A stretch of DNA of 64,000 bases, from assembly GCF_020171655.1 (NCBI RefSeq), contig NZ_JAIVAC010000001.1:1302001-1366000 (forward strand). Direction: 5' to 3'. Shown here in pieces: positions 1 through 7,799 of the stretch (the stretch's first letter is position 1; every line of letters starts with the position of its first letter). Both the position numbers and the translations under genes were made by a program. Below the pieces are notes generated by a model. It was not told where the DNA came from and did no database searches. It saw only the letters and a list, made by a program, of their open reading frames with translations. The DNA is from Exiguobacterium aestuarii. GTDB taxonomy: Bacteria > Bacillota > Bacilli > Exiguobacteriales > Exiguobacteriaceae.

Positions 1-350
1 TCGATTCGTTTCATCGTGAAGAACAAATGGTCGGTCAAGCCGATATGAATGTGCTCATCGACTTTTTTACCCGTACTCGTCTCGATGAAGCCGACGATTT
101 CTTGCATGAACGCAATAAAATCCTCATCGACATGTTTGACGAGCTCTTGATACTGCGACTGTTCTTCTTTATCTGTCAGTTGATACACTTTCTCCGGGAC
201 GCTGGCCGGGTCGACGAGGTCGCCTGGTTTTTTGCCAAAGCCAATTCCCTTCCCGAGTAGAATGACTTCCGGATCCGTATCATGTTGACAAATGACAACG
301 CTATTATTCAACACTTTTTTGATCGTATACATCGGTAATGTCATTCGCAT
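1..350 (-). CDS. BglG/LicT-family transcriptional antiterminator, N-terminal part (cut by window edge)
   Basis: The visible 116 codons start with a typical co-antiterminator RNA-binding (CAT) domain: KKVLNNSVV near residue 10, then ILLGKGIGFGKKPGD at about residues 30-45 and EKVYQL near residue 58. The first PTS-regulation domain (PRD1) begins around residue 65 and has a conserved His in the HIHIGLTDH stretch. Proteins of this family bind a ribonucleic antiterminator hairpin in the leader of a PTS sugar operon and are switched by phosphorylation of PRD histidines. The rest of PRD1 and all of PRD2 lie outside the window, so the regulated sugar is not visible. The start could be the ATG ending at 350 or the one ending at 344; a weak AAGGG site precedes both. 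Confidence 0.85.
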   Translation of the reverse strand, partial: MRMTLPMYTIKKVLNNSVVICQHDTDPEVILLGKGIGFGKKPGDLVDPASVPEKVYQLTDKEEQSQYQELVKHVDEDFIAFMQEIVGFIETSTGKKVDEHIHIGLTDHLFFTMKRI

Positions 351-420
351 CGCATCCCTTACTAAAAATCGTTTCGCTATCTAGTATATCGGTTCATGCC
401 CTAAAAAAGTAGGGACAAAA

Positions 421-446
421 CAAAAAAGGCGAACATTTCTGTCGCC
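421..446 (-). terminator. Rho-independent terminator after yuiB
   Basis: On the minus strand a short GGCGA/TCGCC stem is followed directly by a T-rich run (complement of positions 421-430). It lies just past the yuiB stop codon. Confidence 0.55.
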
Positions 447-448
447 AT

Positions 449-766
449 TTAAAACATTGAATAACCGCTCTTCCGTAAGAAACGAATCGTCACGCCAGCC
501 AAGATTGCTCCGAGCAACCCGAAACCGAGCATGAACAAATCGAGAAGTTGCAATCCGACGAGACCTTCATAGATCCCCGTGAGTGCAGTTGACGTCTCGG
601 TCACGTAACTCGAAAGTTTGACATTATCAATCATCATGATGACAAAAATCGGATAAATGAACACGAGTGTCCATGTCTTTTTAAGTAACATATTCAAGAT
701 GAAGCCGATACTGAAAAAAATCGTCATATATAAAACGGCCCCAATGACTGCTTGGATAATATGCAT
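449..766 (-). CDS. yuiB: YuiB family small membrane protein
   Basis: This 105-residue protein is very hydrophobic. It has an N-terminal helix (IIQAVIGAVLYMTIFFSIGF), a second helix around TLVFIYPIFVIMMI and a third near LFMLGFGLLGAILAGVTI, ending with a basic tail. Its length and its place next to the NADH dehydrogenase yumB match YuiB of B. subtilis, whose function is unknown. The internal ATG ending at 766 was chosen because a strong AAGGGGGG site lies six bases upstream; a longer frame to 808 lacks such a site. It is transcribed in the same direction as ndh but separated from it by a terminator hairpin. Confidence 0.75.
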   Translation of the reverse strand: MHIIQAVIGAVLYMTIFFSIGFILNMLLKKTWTLVFIYPIFVIMMIDNVKLSSYVTETSTALTGIYEGLVGLQLLDLFMLGFGLLGAILAGVTIRFLRKSGYSMF

Positions 767-842
767 GTGATGCCCCCCTTGTCCGCTCTCCATTATACAA
801 AATTTCAACCGACGTGGTCAAAGAACTTCCTATGACAATTTC

Positions 843-876
843 GAAAGAAAACAGCTCGTTCTGAATCAGAACGAGC
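843..876 (-). terminator. Terminator after ndh (yumB)
   Basis: A perfect 10-bp stem GCTCGTTCTG/CAGAACGAGC with a three-base loop is followed on the minus strand by GTTTTCTTT. It directly follows the ndh stop codon. Confidence 0.75.
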
Positions 877-893
877 CGTACGTTAATCGAAAA

Positions 894-2105
894 TTAGAAC
901 TTCCCTTTTTTGAGGACGAGTCCGTATTTTTTCAATTCGATGAAGTGTTTGTTGTCGATGACTTTCTTCATGAATGAAGCGTTTCGACCGAAGATTTTTT
1001 TACCCATGACGATTCCGATTCCATCGTTATGACCGAGCGAAGCGACTGTTCCTTTGCTCTCGTAAGTGAACTTCGAAGTTGATTTGCCATTGATAAGTGC
1101 CGCGATGTTTTTCGCAACGTTGTGCGCTTGTTGTGTTGCGATTTGTGCCGTCGGTGGGTATGGACGGTTCGAAGCTGGATCCATGACTGCCGAGCAGTCA
1201 CCGATGATGAAGACGTTGTCGTGACCTGGTGCACGGTTGTCTGCTTCCACCATGACACGGTTACGAACCGCTTCAAATCCTGATTTTTCGATGATCGGGC
1301 TACCACTTACGCCACCTGTCCAGATGATCGTGTTGGCGTGGATCGTTTCCGTCGTGTCACCTTGAAGTGGACCAAACGTAACGACACCTGGCTCAACACC
1401 TTTGATTCCGTTACCGAGTTTCATCTCGACACCGTTACGCTCCAACCATTTCTGAGCGTACGTTGTGAGTTCTGGGTCGAAACCTGGAAGAACCGTTGGC
1501 GCTGCTTCAATGTTGACGATGCGAACGGCTTCGCGTGGAACGTCATATTGTTTGCAAAGCTCTGGGATTCGGTTGACGATTTCGCCGAGGAATTCGATTC
1601 CTGTGAATCCAGCACCACCGACAACGATCGTTACGAACGAGTTGTCAGAAGATCCGTTTGTTTTATATTGAGCGAATGAGTACTCGATGTGCTCTTTAAT
1701 TTTACGAACACTGTTCAATGAGCTGATTGTCATTGCGTTTTCTTTCAAGCCTGGGATACCGAATGTTTCCGGTACACCGCCGAGGCCGATGACAACGTAG
1801 TCGTATTCGACGACAGAACCATCTTCAAGCGTGACTTGTTTCGCAGCAGTATCGACGCGATCGACGATCCCTTTGACAAGTTTCACACGTGACGGGTTCA
1901 CAATGTCGTTAATGTAAATGCGTGCTTGGTCTGGGTTCATCGTTCCAGCAGCTGGTTCGTGAAGCCAAGTTGTTTGGTAGTGATAATCATGCTTGTTGAT
2001 GAGCGTGATGTTCGCGTCACCTGCAGCGAGTGTCTTTTGAAGGTTGACGGCTGTGATGAGTCCACCAAAGCCCGCGCCAAGAATAACAATGTTAGGTCGT
2101 TTCAT
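894..2105 (-). CDS. ndh: Type II NADH dehydrogenase (NADH:quinone oxidoreductase)
   Basis: This 403-residue flavoprotein transfers electrons from NADH to membrane quinone without pumping protons. It has an N-terminal FAD-binding Rossmann motif GAGFGG at residues 10-15, a second dinucleotide motif GGAGFTGIE near residues 163-171 for NADH, and the C-terminal FAD motif VFIIGDCS. Length and sequence match YumB of B. subtilis. The start at 2105 was chosen because an AAGGTGG site sits eight bases upstream; the frame is open further but without a ribosome site. Upstream lies a divergently transcribed ferredoxin-NADP reductase (yumC), the same neighbourhood as in B. subtilis. Confidence 0.93.
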   Translation of the reverse strand: MKRPNIVILGAGFGGLITAVNLQKTLAAGDANITLINKHDYHYQTTWLHEPAAGTMNPDQARIYINDIVNPSRVKLVKGIVDRVDTAAKQVTLEDGSVVEYDYVVIGLGGVPETFGIPGLKENAMTISSLNSVRKIKEHIEYSFAQYKTNGSSDNSFVTIVVGGAGFTGIEFLGEIVNRIPELCKQYDVPREAVRIVNIEAAPTVLPGFDPELTTYAQKWLERNGVEMKLGNGIKGVEPGVVTFGPLQGDTTETIHANTIIWTGGVSGSPIIEKSGFEAVRNRVMVEADNRAPGHDNVFIIGDCSAVMDPASNRPYPPTAQIATQQAHNVAKNIAALINGKSTSKFTYESKGTVASLGHNDGIGIVMGKKIFGRNASFMKKVIDNKHFIELKKYGLVLKKGKF

Positions 2106-2368
2106 GTTCATTTCCACCTTGTTTAAAGTTTTGTTTTTTCGAACAACTATGTTGTGTGTTTCTTCACATAGATGTTCACAATAAAGCCTATTCTTGTTCA
2201 ACATCTGTTCACAATTGCTTCTGTTTCATTGTACGCTCTTTAATTTGAATTCTCAATGGAAAAGCTTATCTTCTTGAATTTTTTTTGAAAGTGTTGCATG
2301 TTTGTACTGAATGGATTTAATTCAATAAACTCTCTATAATAAATGTATACGCTTTGAGGAGGAATTCG

Positions 2369-3346
2369 ATGAAGACGACGAAAGATGTAATCATCATCGG
2401 TGGAGGTCCGGTTGGATTGTTCACCGCATTTTACGCAGGCATGCGCCAACTCGATACGACGTTGATTGAAAGTTTACCGCAACTCGGCGGTCAATTGTCA
2501 ACGCTCTATCCTGAAAAATATATTTATGATATCGCTGGTTTCCCGAAAGTGAAAGCACAGGATTTGATTGATCAATTAAAAGCACAGGCTGATCAATTCG
2601 AGCAAGACTACCGCCTCGGCGAAACAGTTGAGACGGTGGAACGTCTAGAGGACGGCACGTTCGTTTTGACGACAAATAAAGAAGAGTACCATACGAAAGC
2701 GGTCATCATCACTGCTGGAAACGGTGCCTTCTCAGCTCGTCCACTCGGTCTTGACGGTTGCGAAGATTACGCAAACCTTCATTACTTTGTCGACAACATG
2801 GAGAAATTCCGTGATCGCCGCGTCATGATTGCCGGTGGTGGCGACTCTGCTGTCGACTGGGCACTCATGCTCGAAGGGATCGCGAAAGAAGTACACATCG
2901 TCCACCGCCGTGACCGTTTCCGTGCTCACGAACATACGGTCGAACAAATGAAGGCATCGACGATTAATGTCCTTACGCCGTACAACATCGAGTCACTCTC
3001 AGGTGAGACACACATCGAATCTGTTGAATTGACGGATAAGGACGGCGAGTCGAAAATCGTTGAGATCGATGATTTGATTTGTAACTACGGATTCGTGTCA
3101 TCTCTTGGCCCAATCAAGAACTGGGGAATGGAATTTGAGAAGAACACGATCCGTGTCGACTCACGCATGGAAACGACAGTTGCCGGGATCTTCGCTTGTG
3201 GTGATATCGCCACATACGAAGGAAAAGTGAAGCTGATTGCGACAGGTTTTGGTGAAGCACCAATTGCCATCAATCAAGTGAAGCAACTTGTGGACCCGAC
3301 TGCACGTCATCCGCAACACTCGACATCTGTATTTGCCGGGAAATAA
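2369..3346 (+). CDS. yumC: Ferredoxin/flavodoxin-NADP(+) reductase, thioredoxin-reductase-like
   Basis: The 325-residue product is a homodimeric-type FNR related to thioredoxin reductase but lacking a CxxC redox pair. The FAD motif GGGPVG is at residues 11-16, the NADPH motif [11 protein letters not shown] near residue 155, and the FAD tail motif [15 protein letters not shown] near residue 275. It supplies or takes electrons from small ferredoxins and flavodoxins, which feed iron-sulfur and fatty-acid desaturation chemistry. A GAGGAGG ribosome site (2356-2362) fixes the start at 2369. It is monocistronic, with a terminator right after it, and diverges from ndh. Confidence 0.93.
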   Translation: MKTTKDVIIIGGGPVGLFTAFYAGMRQLDTTLIESLPQLGGQLSTLYPEKYIYDIAGFPKVKAQDLIDQLKAQADQFEQDYRLGETVETVERLEDGTFVLTTNKEEYHTKAVIITAGNGAFSARPLGLDGCEDYANLHYFVDNMEKFRDRRVMIAGGGDSAVDWALMLEGIAKEVHIVHRRDRFRAHEHTVEQMKASTINVLTPYNIESLSGETHIESVELTDKDGESKIVEIDDLICNYGFVSSLGPIKNWGMEFEKNTIRVDSRMETTVAGIFACGDIATYEGKVKLIATGFGEAPIAINQVKQLVDPTARHPQHSTSVFAGK

Positions 3347-3351
3347 TGATC

Positions 3352-3386
3352 AATCCTCTGTGGACCGTGTCCGCAGAGGATTTTTT
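3352..3386 (+). terminator. Terminator after yumC
   Basis: The stem AATCCTCTGtGGA/TCCgCAGAGGATT is followed by TTTTTT at 3381-3386. The last bases touch the stop codon of the convergent epimerase-like gene. Confidence 0.85.
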
Positions 3387-4240
3387 CATTTCCGCATCGT
3401 CTGAATGATGACCCGGTCAATCCAGTCATCGAGTTGCGTGAACACGAAGCCCGCCTTTTTCGCTTCAGCGATCGACATGTAATAGTCGACATCCGAATCA
3501 TATGGTGACGACTCCCCATCTTTTATGATATGGACCGGTTTTCCGACATGTTGTCCGATTCGCTCCATTAAAGCACCCATGGAGATGAGACCGTCACTCG
3601 CTGCGTTGAAAGGACCAGTCACGTTCGCACGTCCCACCCATTCTAAAAATGCTGCTGCTTCCGCACTCGAGATGAAGCCCATCTTCGCTTCTGGATGATG
3701 CAACACAATCGGTTCCTCGTTGCGAATCGCGTCCACATAAAATTTGAGTCGATCTGTATAATCATCTGGTCCGAGGACAATCGGTAAGCGTACGGTCGCA
3801 ACTGGGAACGAAGCCCGGTGGAAGAAGAACGATTCTGCCTCTCGCTTCCCTTGTCCGTAGTCATGCTCGGCTTCTAGATGATATTCATAATGGAGCGGAT
3901 TAAAATCGCTCTCTTTTAAGTCAGGTCCTGGCGCATAAACCGACATCGTAGACGTCAGGACATACTTTCCGACTTTGTCCATGAACGCATCCGAGACGAT
4001 TTTTGCCTGATACGGGGTAAAACAAATGTTGTCATAGACGAGATCGTAACGTTCGCGTGCCAAGTCTTTCATCGTCGCGACCGATTGCCGGTCTCCTTTG
4101 ATGGACCGAATCCCTTCGGCTTCCGGCACTTGCAACTGTCCCCTCGTCACAATCGTCACATCATCCCCCGCCTCCGCGAGTCGCAAGGCAAGTCGTTTCC
4201 CGAAATAGCGCGATCCTCCAAAAATCAATACTTTCCTCAT
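3386..4240 (-). CDS. NAD-dependent epimerase/dehydratase family protein (extended SDR)
   Basis: This 284-residue protein carries the extended short-chain dehydrogenase fold. The glycine-rich nucleotide motif FGGSRYFGKRLA lies at about residues 7-18, followed by TRGQL, which resembles the dinucleotide-specificity loop. A central LTSTMSVYAPG segment holds the Ser/Thr-rich strand; a canonical YxxxK pair is less clear (YGQGKREAE may serve). The substrate cannot be told from sequence. The start at 4240 follows an AAGGGGG site with eight-base spacing. It is a single gene, convergent with yumC and downstream of the IscA-like gene from which a terminator separates it. Confidence 0.72.
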   Translation of the reverse strand: MRKVLIFGGSRYFGKRLALRLAEAGDDVTIVTRGQLQVPEAEGIRSIKGDRQSVATMKDLARERYDLVYDNICFTPYQAKIVSDAFMDKVGKYVLTSTMSVYAPGPDLKESDFNPLHYEYHLEAEHDYGQGKREAESFFFHRASFPVATVRLPIVLGPDDYTDRLKFYVDAIRNEEPIVLHHPEAKMGFISSAEAAAFLEWVGRANVTGPFNAASDGLISMGALMERIGQHVGKPVHIIKDGESSPYDSDVDYYMSIAEAKKAGFVFTQLDDWIDRVIIQTMRK

Positions 4241-4314
4241 CACCCTAGCCCCCTTCAATACGATTCTCTTCCCTACATTCCCTTTCCCCGACGTTCCGTA
4301 ACTGGTCGAATCGC

Positions 4315-4344
4315 ACAAAAAAAGACTATGGCGTTCCATAGTCT
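4315..4344 (-). terminator. Terminator after yutM
   Basis: A 9-bp perfect stem AGACTATGG/CCATAGTCT with loop CGTT is followed on the minus strand by a T-run, the complement of an A-tract at 4315-4323. Confidence 0.8.
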
Positions 4345-4351
4345 AAAATAA

Positions 4352-4708
4352 TTAACATTCTCCTGGTGTACCGGCGTTCGTTGCCGTACGGAAACTTGAA
4401 CCGCAGCCACACGTGGCGATGGCATTCGGGTTTTTAATCGTAAATCCCCCACCGAGCATCGATTGCTTGTAGTCAATCTCAAGCCCATCGACGACCCCGT
4501 GATCGACTTCTGCGACGATGACGCGGACGCCGTGATGGTCGAATTGAATATCTTTATCCGTCTTTTCCTCATCAAAGCCCATTCCATATGAAAGTCCTGT
4601 GCATCCGCCACCTTGGACCTTTACTCGCAAATATTGTGCATCCGGGCGTTCGGTCTGTTTCATCATCTCTTGTACTTGAAGTGCTGCTGATTCTGTCAAA
4701 TGAATCAT
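4352..4708 (-). CDS. yutM: HesB/IscA-family iron-sulfur cluster assembly protein
   Basis: The 118-residue protein shows the full A-type carrier signature: Cys36 in GGGCTGLSYGMGF, then Cys100 and Cys102 in ATCGCGSSF. These three cysteines bind a [2Fe-2S] or [4Fe-4S] cluster that is passed to target enzymes. An Asp-rich loop follows the first cysteine. The C terminus is extended by about ten residues and ends in a further cysteine (GECstop), which is unusual for the family. Length and motif match YutM of B. subtilis. It works with the SUF scaffold encoded at 25,957-31,080. A GAGGAG site precedes the ATG at 4708. Confidence 0.9.
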   Translation of the reverse strand: MIHLTESAALQVQEMMKQTERPDAQYLRVKVQGGGCTGLSYGMGFDEEKTDKDIQFDHHGVRVIVAEVDHGVVDGLEIDYKQSMLGGGFTIKNPNAIATCGCGSSFRTATNAGTPGEC

Positions 4709-4750
4709 CTGAACTCCTCCTCATTTTATCTTCAATTCAAGTCAATTGAC

Positions 4751-4779
4751 TTGTAGTTTTGTGCATTATCTTGTATAAC
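4751..4779 (+). promoter_or_regulatory. Probable SigA promoter of the ribU leader
   Basis: TTGTAG (4751-4756) and TATAAC (4774-4779) are spaced by 17 bases. The start would fall about 20 bases before the FMN aptamer. An overlapping TTGACT at 4746 would give too long a spacer. Confidence 0.5.
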
Positions 4780-4810
4780 TAAACTGTAACAAAAAAAATT
4801 AAATCGTTCC

Positions 4811-4947
4811 ATCTTCGGGGCAGGGTGAAATTCCCGACCGGCGGTATTGAAGAATTTATTCTTCTCAGCCCGTGAGCGAGCAAGGCGTTGCTTGCTGATT
4901 TCGTGAGATTCGAAAGCCGACAGTACAGTCTGGATGGGAGAAGATGG
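4811..4947 (+). promoter_or_regulatory. FMN riboswitch (RFN element) controlling ribU
   Basis: All conserved blocks of the RFN aptamer are present in order: ATCTTCGGGGCAGGGTG with AAATTCCCGACCGGCGGT, then AGCCCGTGAGCG, a variable hairpin, GATTCGAAAGCCGACAGTA, and the closing GTCTGGATGGGAGAAGAT that pairs with the first bases. FMN binding in such elements turns off riboflavin synthesis or uptake genes. Here the next gene is the riboflavin importer ribU, about 165 bases downstream, with a terminator in between, so control by premature termination is the simplest reading. Confidence 0.96.
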
Positions 4948-4950
4948 CGG

Positions 4951-5009
4951 CATCCGACCGATATCCGGATGTTTTCTTTGACGTGGACTTTTCCACCTCG
5001 GAAAACATC
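4951..5009 (+). promoter_or_regulatory. Two mutually exclusive hairpins in the ribU expression platform
   Basis: CATCCG (4951-4956) can pair with CGGATG (4966-4971), followed by TTTTCTTT. The overlapping GATGTTTTC (4968-4976) can instead pair with GAAAACATC (5001-5009), enclosing a GTGGA/TCCAC inner stem (4983-4996). The two stems share bases 4968-4971 and cannot form together. This is seen in sequence; the switching role is inferred. Confidence 0.5.
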
Positions 5010-5032
5010 TATTTCGTATGCGCGTAAACTCT

Positions 5033-5063
5033 CCCGATTGTCTTCATTGCAATCGGGTTTTTA
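5033..5063 (+). terminator. Leader terminator upstream of ribU
   Basis: CCCGATTG (5033-5040) pairs with CAATCGGG (5050-5057) and is followed by TTTTTA. It lies between the FMN aptamer and the ribU ribosome site, as expected for a riboswitch-controlled attenuator. Confidence 0.85.
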
Positions 5064-5112
5064 TATGCGACGGGTGCCATTCATCGAGGAGCGACCTAAA
5101 GGAGAGATTCTG

Positions 5113-5700
5113 ATGAAAACTACGCGCAACAAACGATTGACAACTATGGTGACTTTGGCGATGCTCGGGACGATTTCGTTCGTACTCATGCTATTCAACT
5201 TCCCGCTCCCATTTTTACCGCCATTCCTTAAAGTGGATTTCAGTGACATTCCTGCACTCATTGCTGGAATCGTCTTTTCTCCACTCGCAGGTGTCGTGGT
5301 CGTCGGATTGAAAAACGTCTTGTACTATGTCTTTAACGGTGGCGGTGTCCCGGTCGGAGAGGTCGCAAACTTCTTCGCAGGTGTCGCATTCATGTACCCG
5401 GTCGCATGGTTCTACCACAAACGGAAGACGAACAAAGCACTCGCTTCTGGACTACTCGCCGGTACAATCACGATGGCACTCAGCCTCGCCATTTTAAACT
5501 ATCTCGTCATCTTGCCAGCCTATGCCTTCTTCTTCGGAATGGCAGACATGGCCGACCCGGCAGTGAAGACGGACCTCGTCCTTTACGGGATCTTACCGTT
5601 CAACTTGATTAAAGCGATCTTGATCAGTGCGCTCTTCGTCCCACTCTTCTTGAAATTGAAGCCGTGGATCGAACGTCAGCGCGTACAAATTCAAGCATAA
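5113..5700 (+). CDS. ribU: Riboflavin ECF transporter substrate-binding subunit
   Basis: The 195-residue membrane protein has about six hydrophobic segments and is the S component that captures riboflavin outside the cell. It hands riboflavin to a shared energizing module (EcfA, EcfA', EcfT) that is not encoded in this window. Typical features are the N-terminal ML..ISFVLMLFNFPLPFLPPFLKVDFSDIPALI stretch (residues about 15-50) and GVVVGLKN followed by GGGVPVGEVANFFAG. The AAAGGAGAG site six bases upstream sets the start; the same frame is open into the leader but that part is not coding. Its identity is strongly supported by the FMN riboswitch in front. Confidence 0.95.
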   Translation: MKTTRNKRLTTMVTLAMLGTISFVLMLFNFPLPFLPPFLKVDFSDIPALIAGIVFSPLAGVVVVGLKNVLYYVFNGGGVPVGEVANFFAGVAFMYPVAWFYHKRKTNKALASGLLAGTITMALSLAILNYLVILPAYAFFFGMADMADPAVKTDLVLYGILPFNLIKAILISALFVPLFLKLKPWIERQRVQIQA

Positions 5701-5710
5701 TCGATATACG

Positions 5711-5741
5711 AGCATCTAGGCGTTGCCTAGGTGCTTTTTTT
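5711..5741 (+). terminator. Terminator after ribU
   Basis: GCATCTAGGC pairs with GCCTAGGTGC around a three-base loop and is followed by TTTTTTT. Confidence 0.88.
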
Positions 5742-5771
5742 CAATCCGATGGATCAGGAGGAGTTTGATTG

Positions 5772-6344
5772 ATGAAACATGAACAGGATTTGATTGATTT
5801 CTTACAACAAGATGCAGAACTTATGAACCTTCTTCGCACCGTTGCTACCCTTCATCTGCCCGACTGGTGGATTTGCGCGGGCTATATCCGCGCAAAAATA
5901 TGGGACCATCTTCATGGATACGATGCACCGACCCAAACGGACGACGTCGATGTGATTTATTTCGACCCTACTCAGTCAGAAGAATCCATCGAAAAAGAAT
6001 TAGAACAGGTGTTGAATCAACTCGACCCGAGCGTACCTTGGTCTGTAAAAAACCAAGCGAGGATGCATCATGTGAACCATTTGCCACCATATACGTCATC
6101 GGTCGATGCGCTAGCGCACTTCCCCGAGACGGTGACCGCAATCGGGGTACGTCTCAATGTAGACGGTGAGCTCATTCTCTCAGCACCCTATGGCGTTCAA
6201 GACCTTCTCACACTACAAGCTAGACCTACACCATATTTTGAAACAAGCACCTCAAAACATCCAATCTACTTGAAACGAATGGCTCAAAAAAATTGGCCAG
6301 CTCAATGGCCGAACGTCAAATTGTATACATCATCCCTACACTAA
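5772..6344 (+). CDS. Nucleotidyltransferase family protein (DUF925-like)
   Basis: The 190-residue protein resembles the small soluble nucleotidyltransferase-like family formerly called DUF925. The WWICAGYIRAKIWD segment (residues about 35-48) replaces the usual GS motif, and the DDVDVIYFDP stretch near residue 58 gives the metal-binding aspartates. The later FPETVTAIGVRLN and APYGVQDLL segments are also typical. The substrate is unknown. An AGGAGGAG site eight bases before the ATG at 5772 sets the start; a TTG directly before it is less likely. It is a single gene between two terminators. Confidence 0.72.
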   Translation: MKHEQDLIDFLQQDAELMNLLRTVATLHLPDWWICAGYIRAKIWDHLHGYDAPTQTDDVDVIYFDPTQSEESIEKELEQVLNQLDPSVPWSVKNQARMHHVNHLPPYTSSVDALAHFPETVTAIGVRLNVDGELILSAPYGVQDLLTLQARPTPYFETSTSKHPIYLKRMAQKNWPAQWPNVKLYTSSLH

Positions 6345-6345
6345 A

Positions 6346-6376
6346 AAACGCGACCACCGAAGTGATCGCGTTTTCT
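6346..6376. terminator. Bidirectional terminator between the nucleotidyltransferase and nupC-type genes
   Basis: AACGCGAcCAC/GTGaTCGCGTT is flanked by A-tracts on the left and TTTT on the right, so it can end transcription from both sides. Confidence 0.85.
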
Positions 6377-6384
6377 TATACTAA

Positions 6385-7596
6385 TTAGAGAAGAAGTCCA
6401 GCCAATGTAGCTGACATCAAATTTGCAAGCGTACCTGCGAGAATTGCGAGGACACCCATACGTGCGATGTCACCACGACGGTTTGGTGCCATACCACCAA
6501 GACCACCGAGAAGGATCGCGAGTGATGAAATGTTTGCGAAACCACAAAGTGCGAATGCGATCATCGCTTCTGTACGAGCTGACAAATCACCAGTACCGAT
6601 GATTGGTGCAAACTCAGAGAATGCAACGAATTCGTTCAAGACTAATTTTTGACCGAGGAAGCTACCAAATTGTACTGCATCTGCCCACGGTACACCGATG
6701 ACGAATGCAAGTGGCGCGAACACGTAACCAAGGATCAATTCGAGTGACAAGCTATCAAATCCGAAGAGTCCGCCGACTGAACCAAGGATCAAGTTGACGA
6801 GCGCAATCAATGAAACGAACGCGAGAAGCATTGCACCGACGTTCAAAGCAAGGAAGAGACCGTCAGAAGCACCACGTGCCGCTGCATCGACGAAGTTCGC
6901 CGCTCTGTCTTCTTCTTCCTCTACAATCTCGATGTCATCATCGTATTCTTCTGTTTCTGGAACGATGATTTTCGCGAACAAGAGACCAGCTGGCGCTGCC
7001 ATGAAGCTCGCTGCGAGCAAGTACTCGAGCGGTACACCGAGTGCTGCGTATCCAGCAAGTACAGAACCGGCAACCGATGCGAGACCACCGACCATAACTG
7101 CGAAGAGCTCAGACTGTGTCATCGTAGGAAGGTAAGGCTTGATGACAAGCGGTGCTTCCGTTTGACCGACGAAAATGTTTGCTGTTGCTGAAAGTGACTC
7201 TTTACGTGACGTTCCTAACGCTTTCGCGAGTGCCGTACCAAGGATACGGATGACCCACTGCATGACGCCAAGGTAGTAGAGTAACGCGATTAATGATGAC
7301 ATGAAAACGATAATCGGAAGGACTTGGAATGCGAAGACGAAGTTGTCGCCGCCGACCGCTGTTCCGAATACGAACGCGATCCCGTCACCCGCCGTGTTCA
7401 AGATTGCTTGAACCCCGCTCGAGATCCATTCAAGTGCCGAACGTCCCCAAGACGTGTACAGAACAAGGAAAGCAAACGCGAATTGAACAGCGAACGCTGC
7501 CAAGACCGTGCGCCATTTGATGGCTTTACGGTTGGTAGAGAAGATGTAAGCGATTGCAATTAGTGCCAAAATACCAACCACACTCATGATTTTCAT
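6385..7596 (-). CDS. NupC-type concentrative nucleoside transporter (CNT family)
   Basis: The 403-residue protein has about ten membrane helices and imports nucleosides with sodium or protons. Family landmarks are FVFAFQVLPIIVFMSSLIALLYYLGVMQW in the gate region, SATANIFVGQTEAPLVIKPY (the substrate-binding QTEAP motif near residue 165), and LNEFVAFSEF followed by ALCGFANISSLAILLGGLGGMAP near the C terminus. An acidic loop (ETEEYDDDIEIVEEEEDR) splits the middle helices. GAAAGGAG lies ten bases before the ATG. A promoter and a possible cre site precede it. It matches the NupC/NupG group; whether it prefers purine or pyrimidine nucleosides is not clear. Confidence 0.92.
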   Translation of the reverse strand: MKIMSVVGILALIAIAYIFSTNRKAIKWRTVLAAFAVQFAFAFLVLYTSWGRSALEWISSGVQAILNTAGDGIAFVFGTAVGGDNFVFAFQVLPIIVFMSSLIALLYYLGVMQWVIRILGTALAKALGTSRKESLSATANIFVGQTEAPLVIKPYLPTMTQSELFAVMVGGLASVAGSVLAGYAALGVPLEYLLAASFMAAPAGLLFAKIIVPETEEYDDDIEIVEEEEDRAANFVDAAARGASDGLFLALNVGAMLLAFVSLIALVNLILGSVGGLFGFDSLSLELILGYVFAPLAFVIGVPWADAVQFGSFLGQKLVLNEFVAFSEFAPIIGTGDLSARTEAMIAFALCGFANISSLAILLGGLGGMAPNRRGDIARMGVLAILAGTLANLMSATLAGLLL

Positions 7597-7669
7597 TGAT
7601 GTTGTGCTCCTTTCATATTAAACAAAGCTATTATATGTGTCATACCCGAAAAGAGATGTGCCCTACCGT

Positions 7670-7683
7670 TTGAAACGCTTTCT
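7670..7683 (-). promoter_or_regulatory. Possible cre (CcpA) site upstream of the nucleoside transporter
   Basis: AGAAAGCGTTTCAA on the minus strand matches the central part of the catabolite-responsive element but has two mismatches at the outer positions. It lies about 45 bases downstream of the likely promoter, a place where CcpA could block elongation. Confidence 0.35.
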
Positions 7684-7729
7684 TTTTATCGTTGTTAAAC
7701 GTCAGACAACCTACATTCGAACCTCTTAG

Positions 7730-7758
7730 AATATAACATCCCTCTTTTTAAAATGCAA
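7730..7758 (-). promoter_or_regulatory. Probable SigA promoter of the nucleoside transporter
   Basis: On the minus strand TTGCAT (7758-7753) and TATATT (7735-7730) are separated by 17 bases. Confidence 0.6.
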
Positions 7759-7764
7759 CGGGTG

Positions 7765-7799
7765 AAATAAAAAAGTTTGAGGTCATCCCTCAAACTTTT
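7765..7799 (-). terminator. Terminator after yuzB
   Basis: A perfect 12-bp stem AAAAGTTTGAGG/CCTCAAACTTTT begins inside the yuzB stop codon and is followed on the minus strand by a T-rich run. Confidence 0.88.

Noticed and set aside
27-260. Plus-strand 77-codon frame at the window start
   Set aside because: It is antisense to the BglG/LicT-type antiterminator, whose CAT-domain sequence is clear on the minus strand.
2240-2449. Small minus-strand frame with CVKCGE between ndh and yumC
   Set aside because: It overlaps the yumC ribosome site and start, has no ribosome site of its own, and the Cys pair is a chance antisense pattern.
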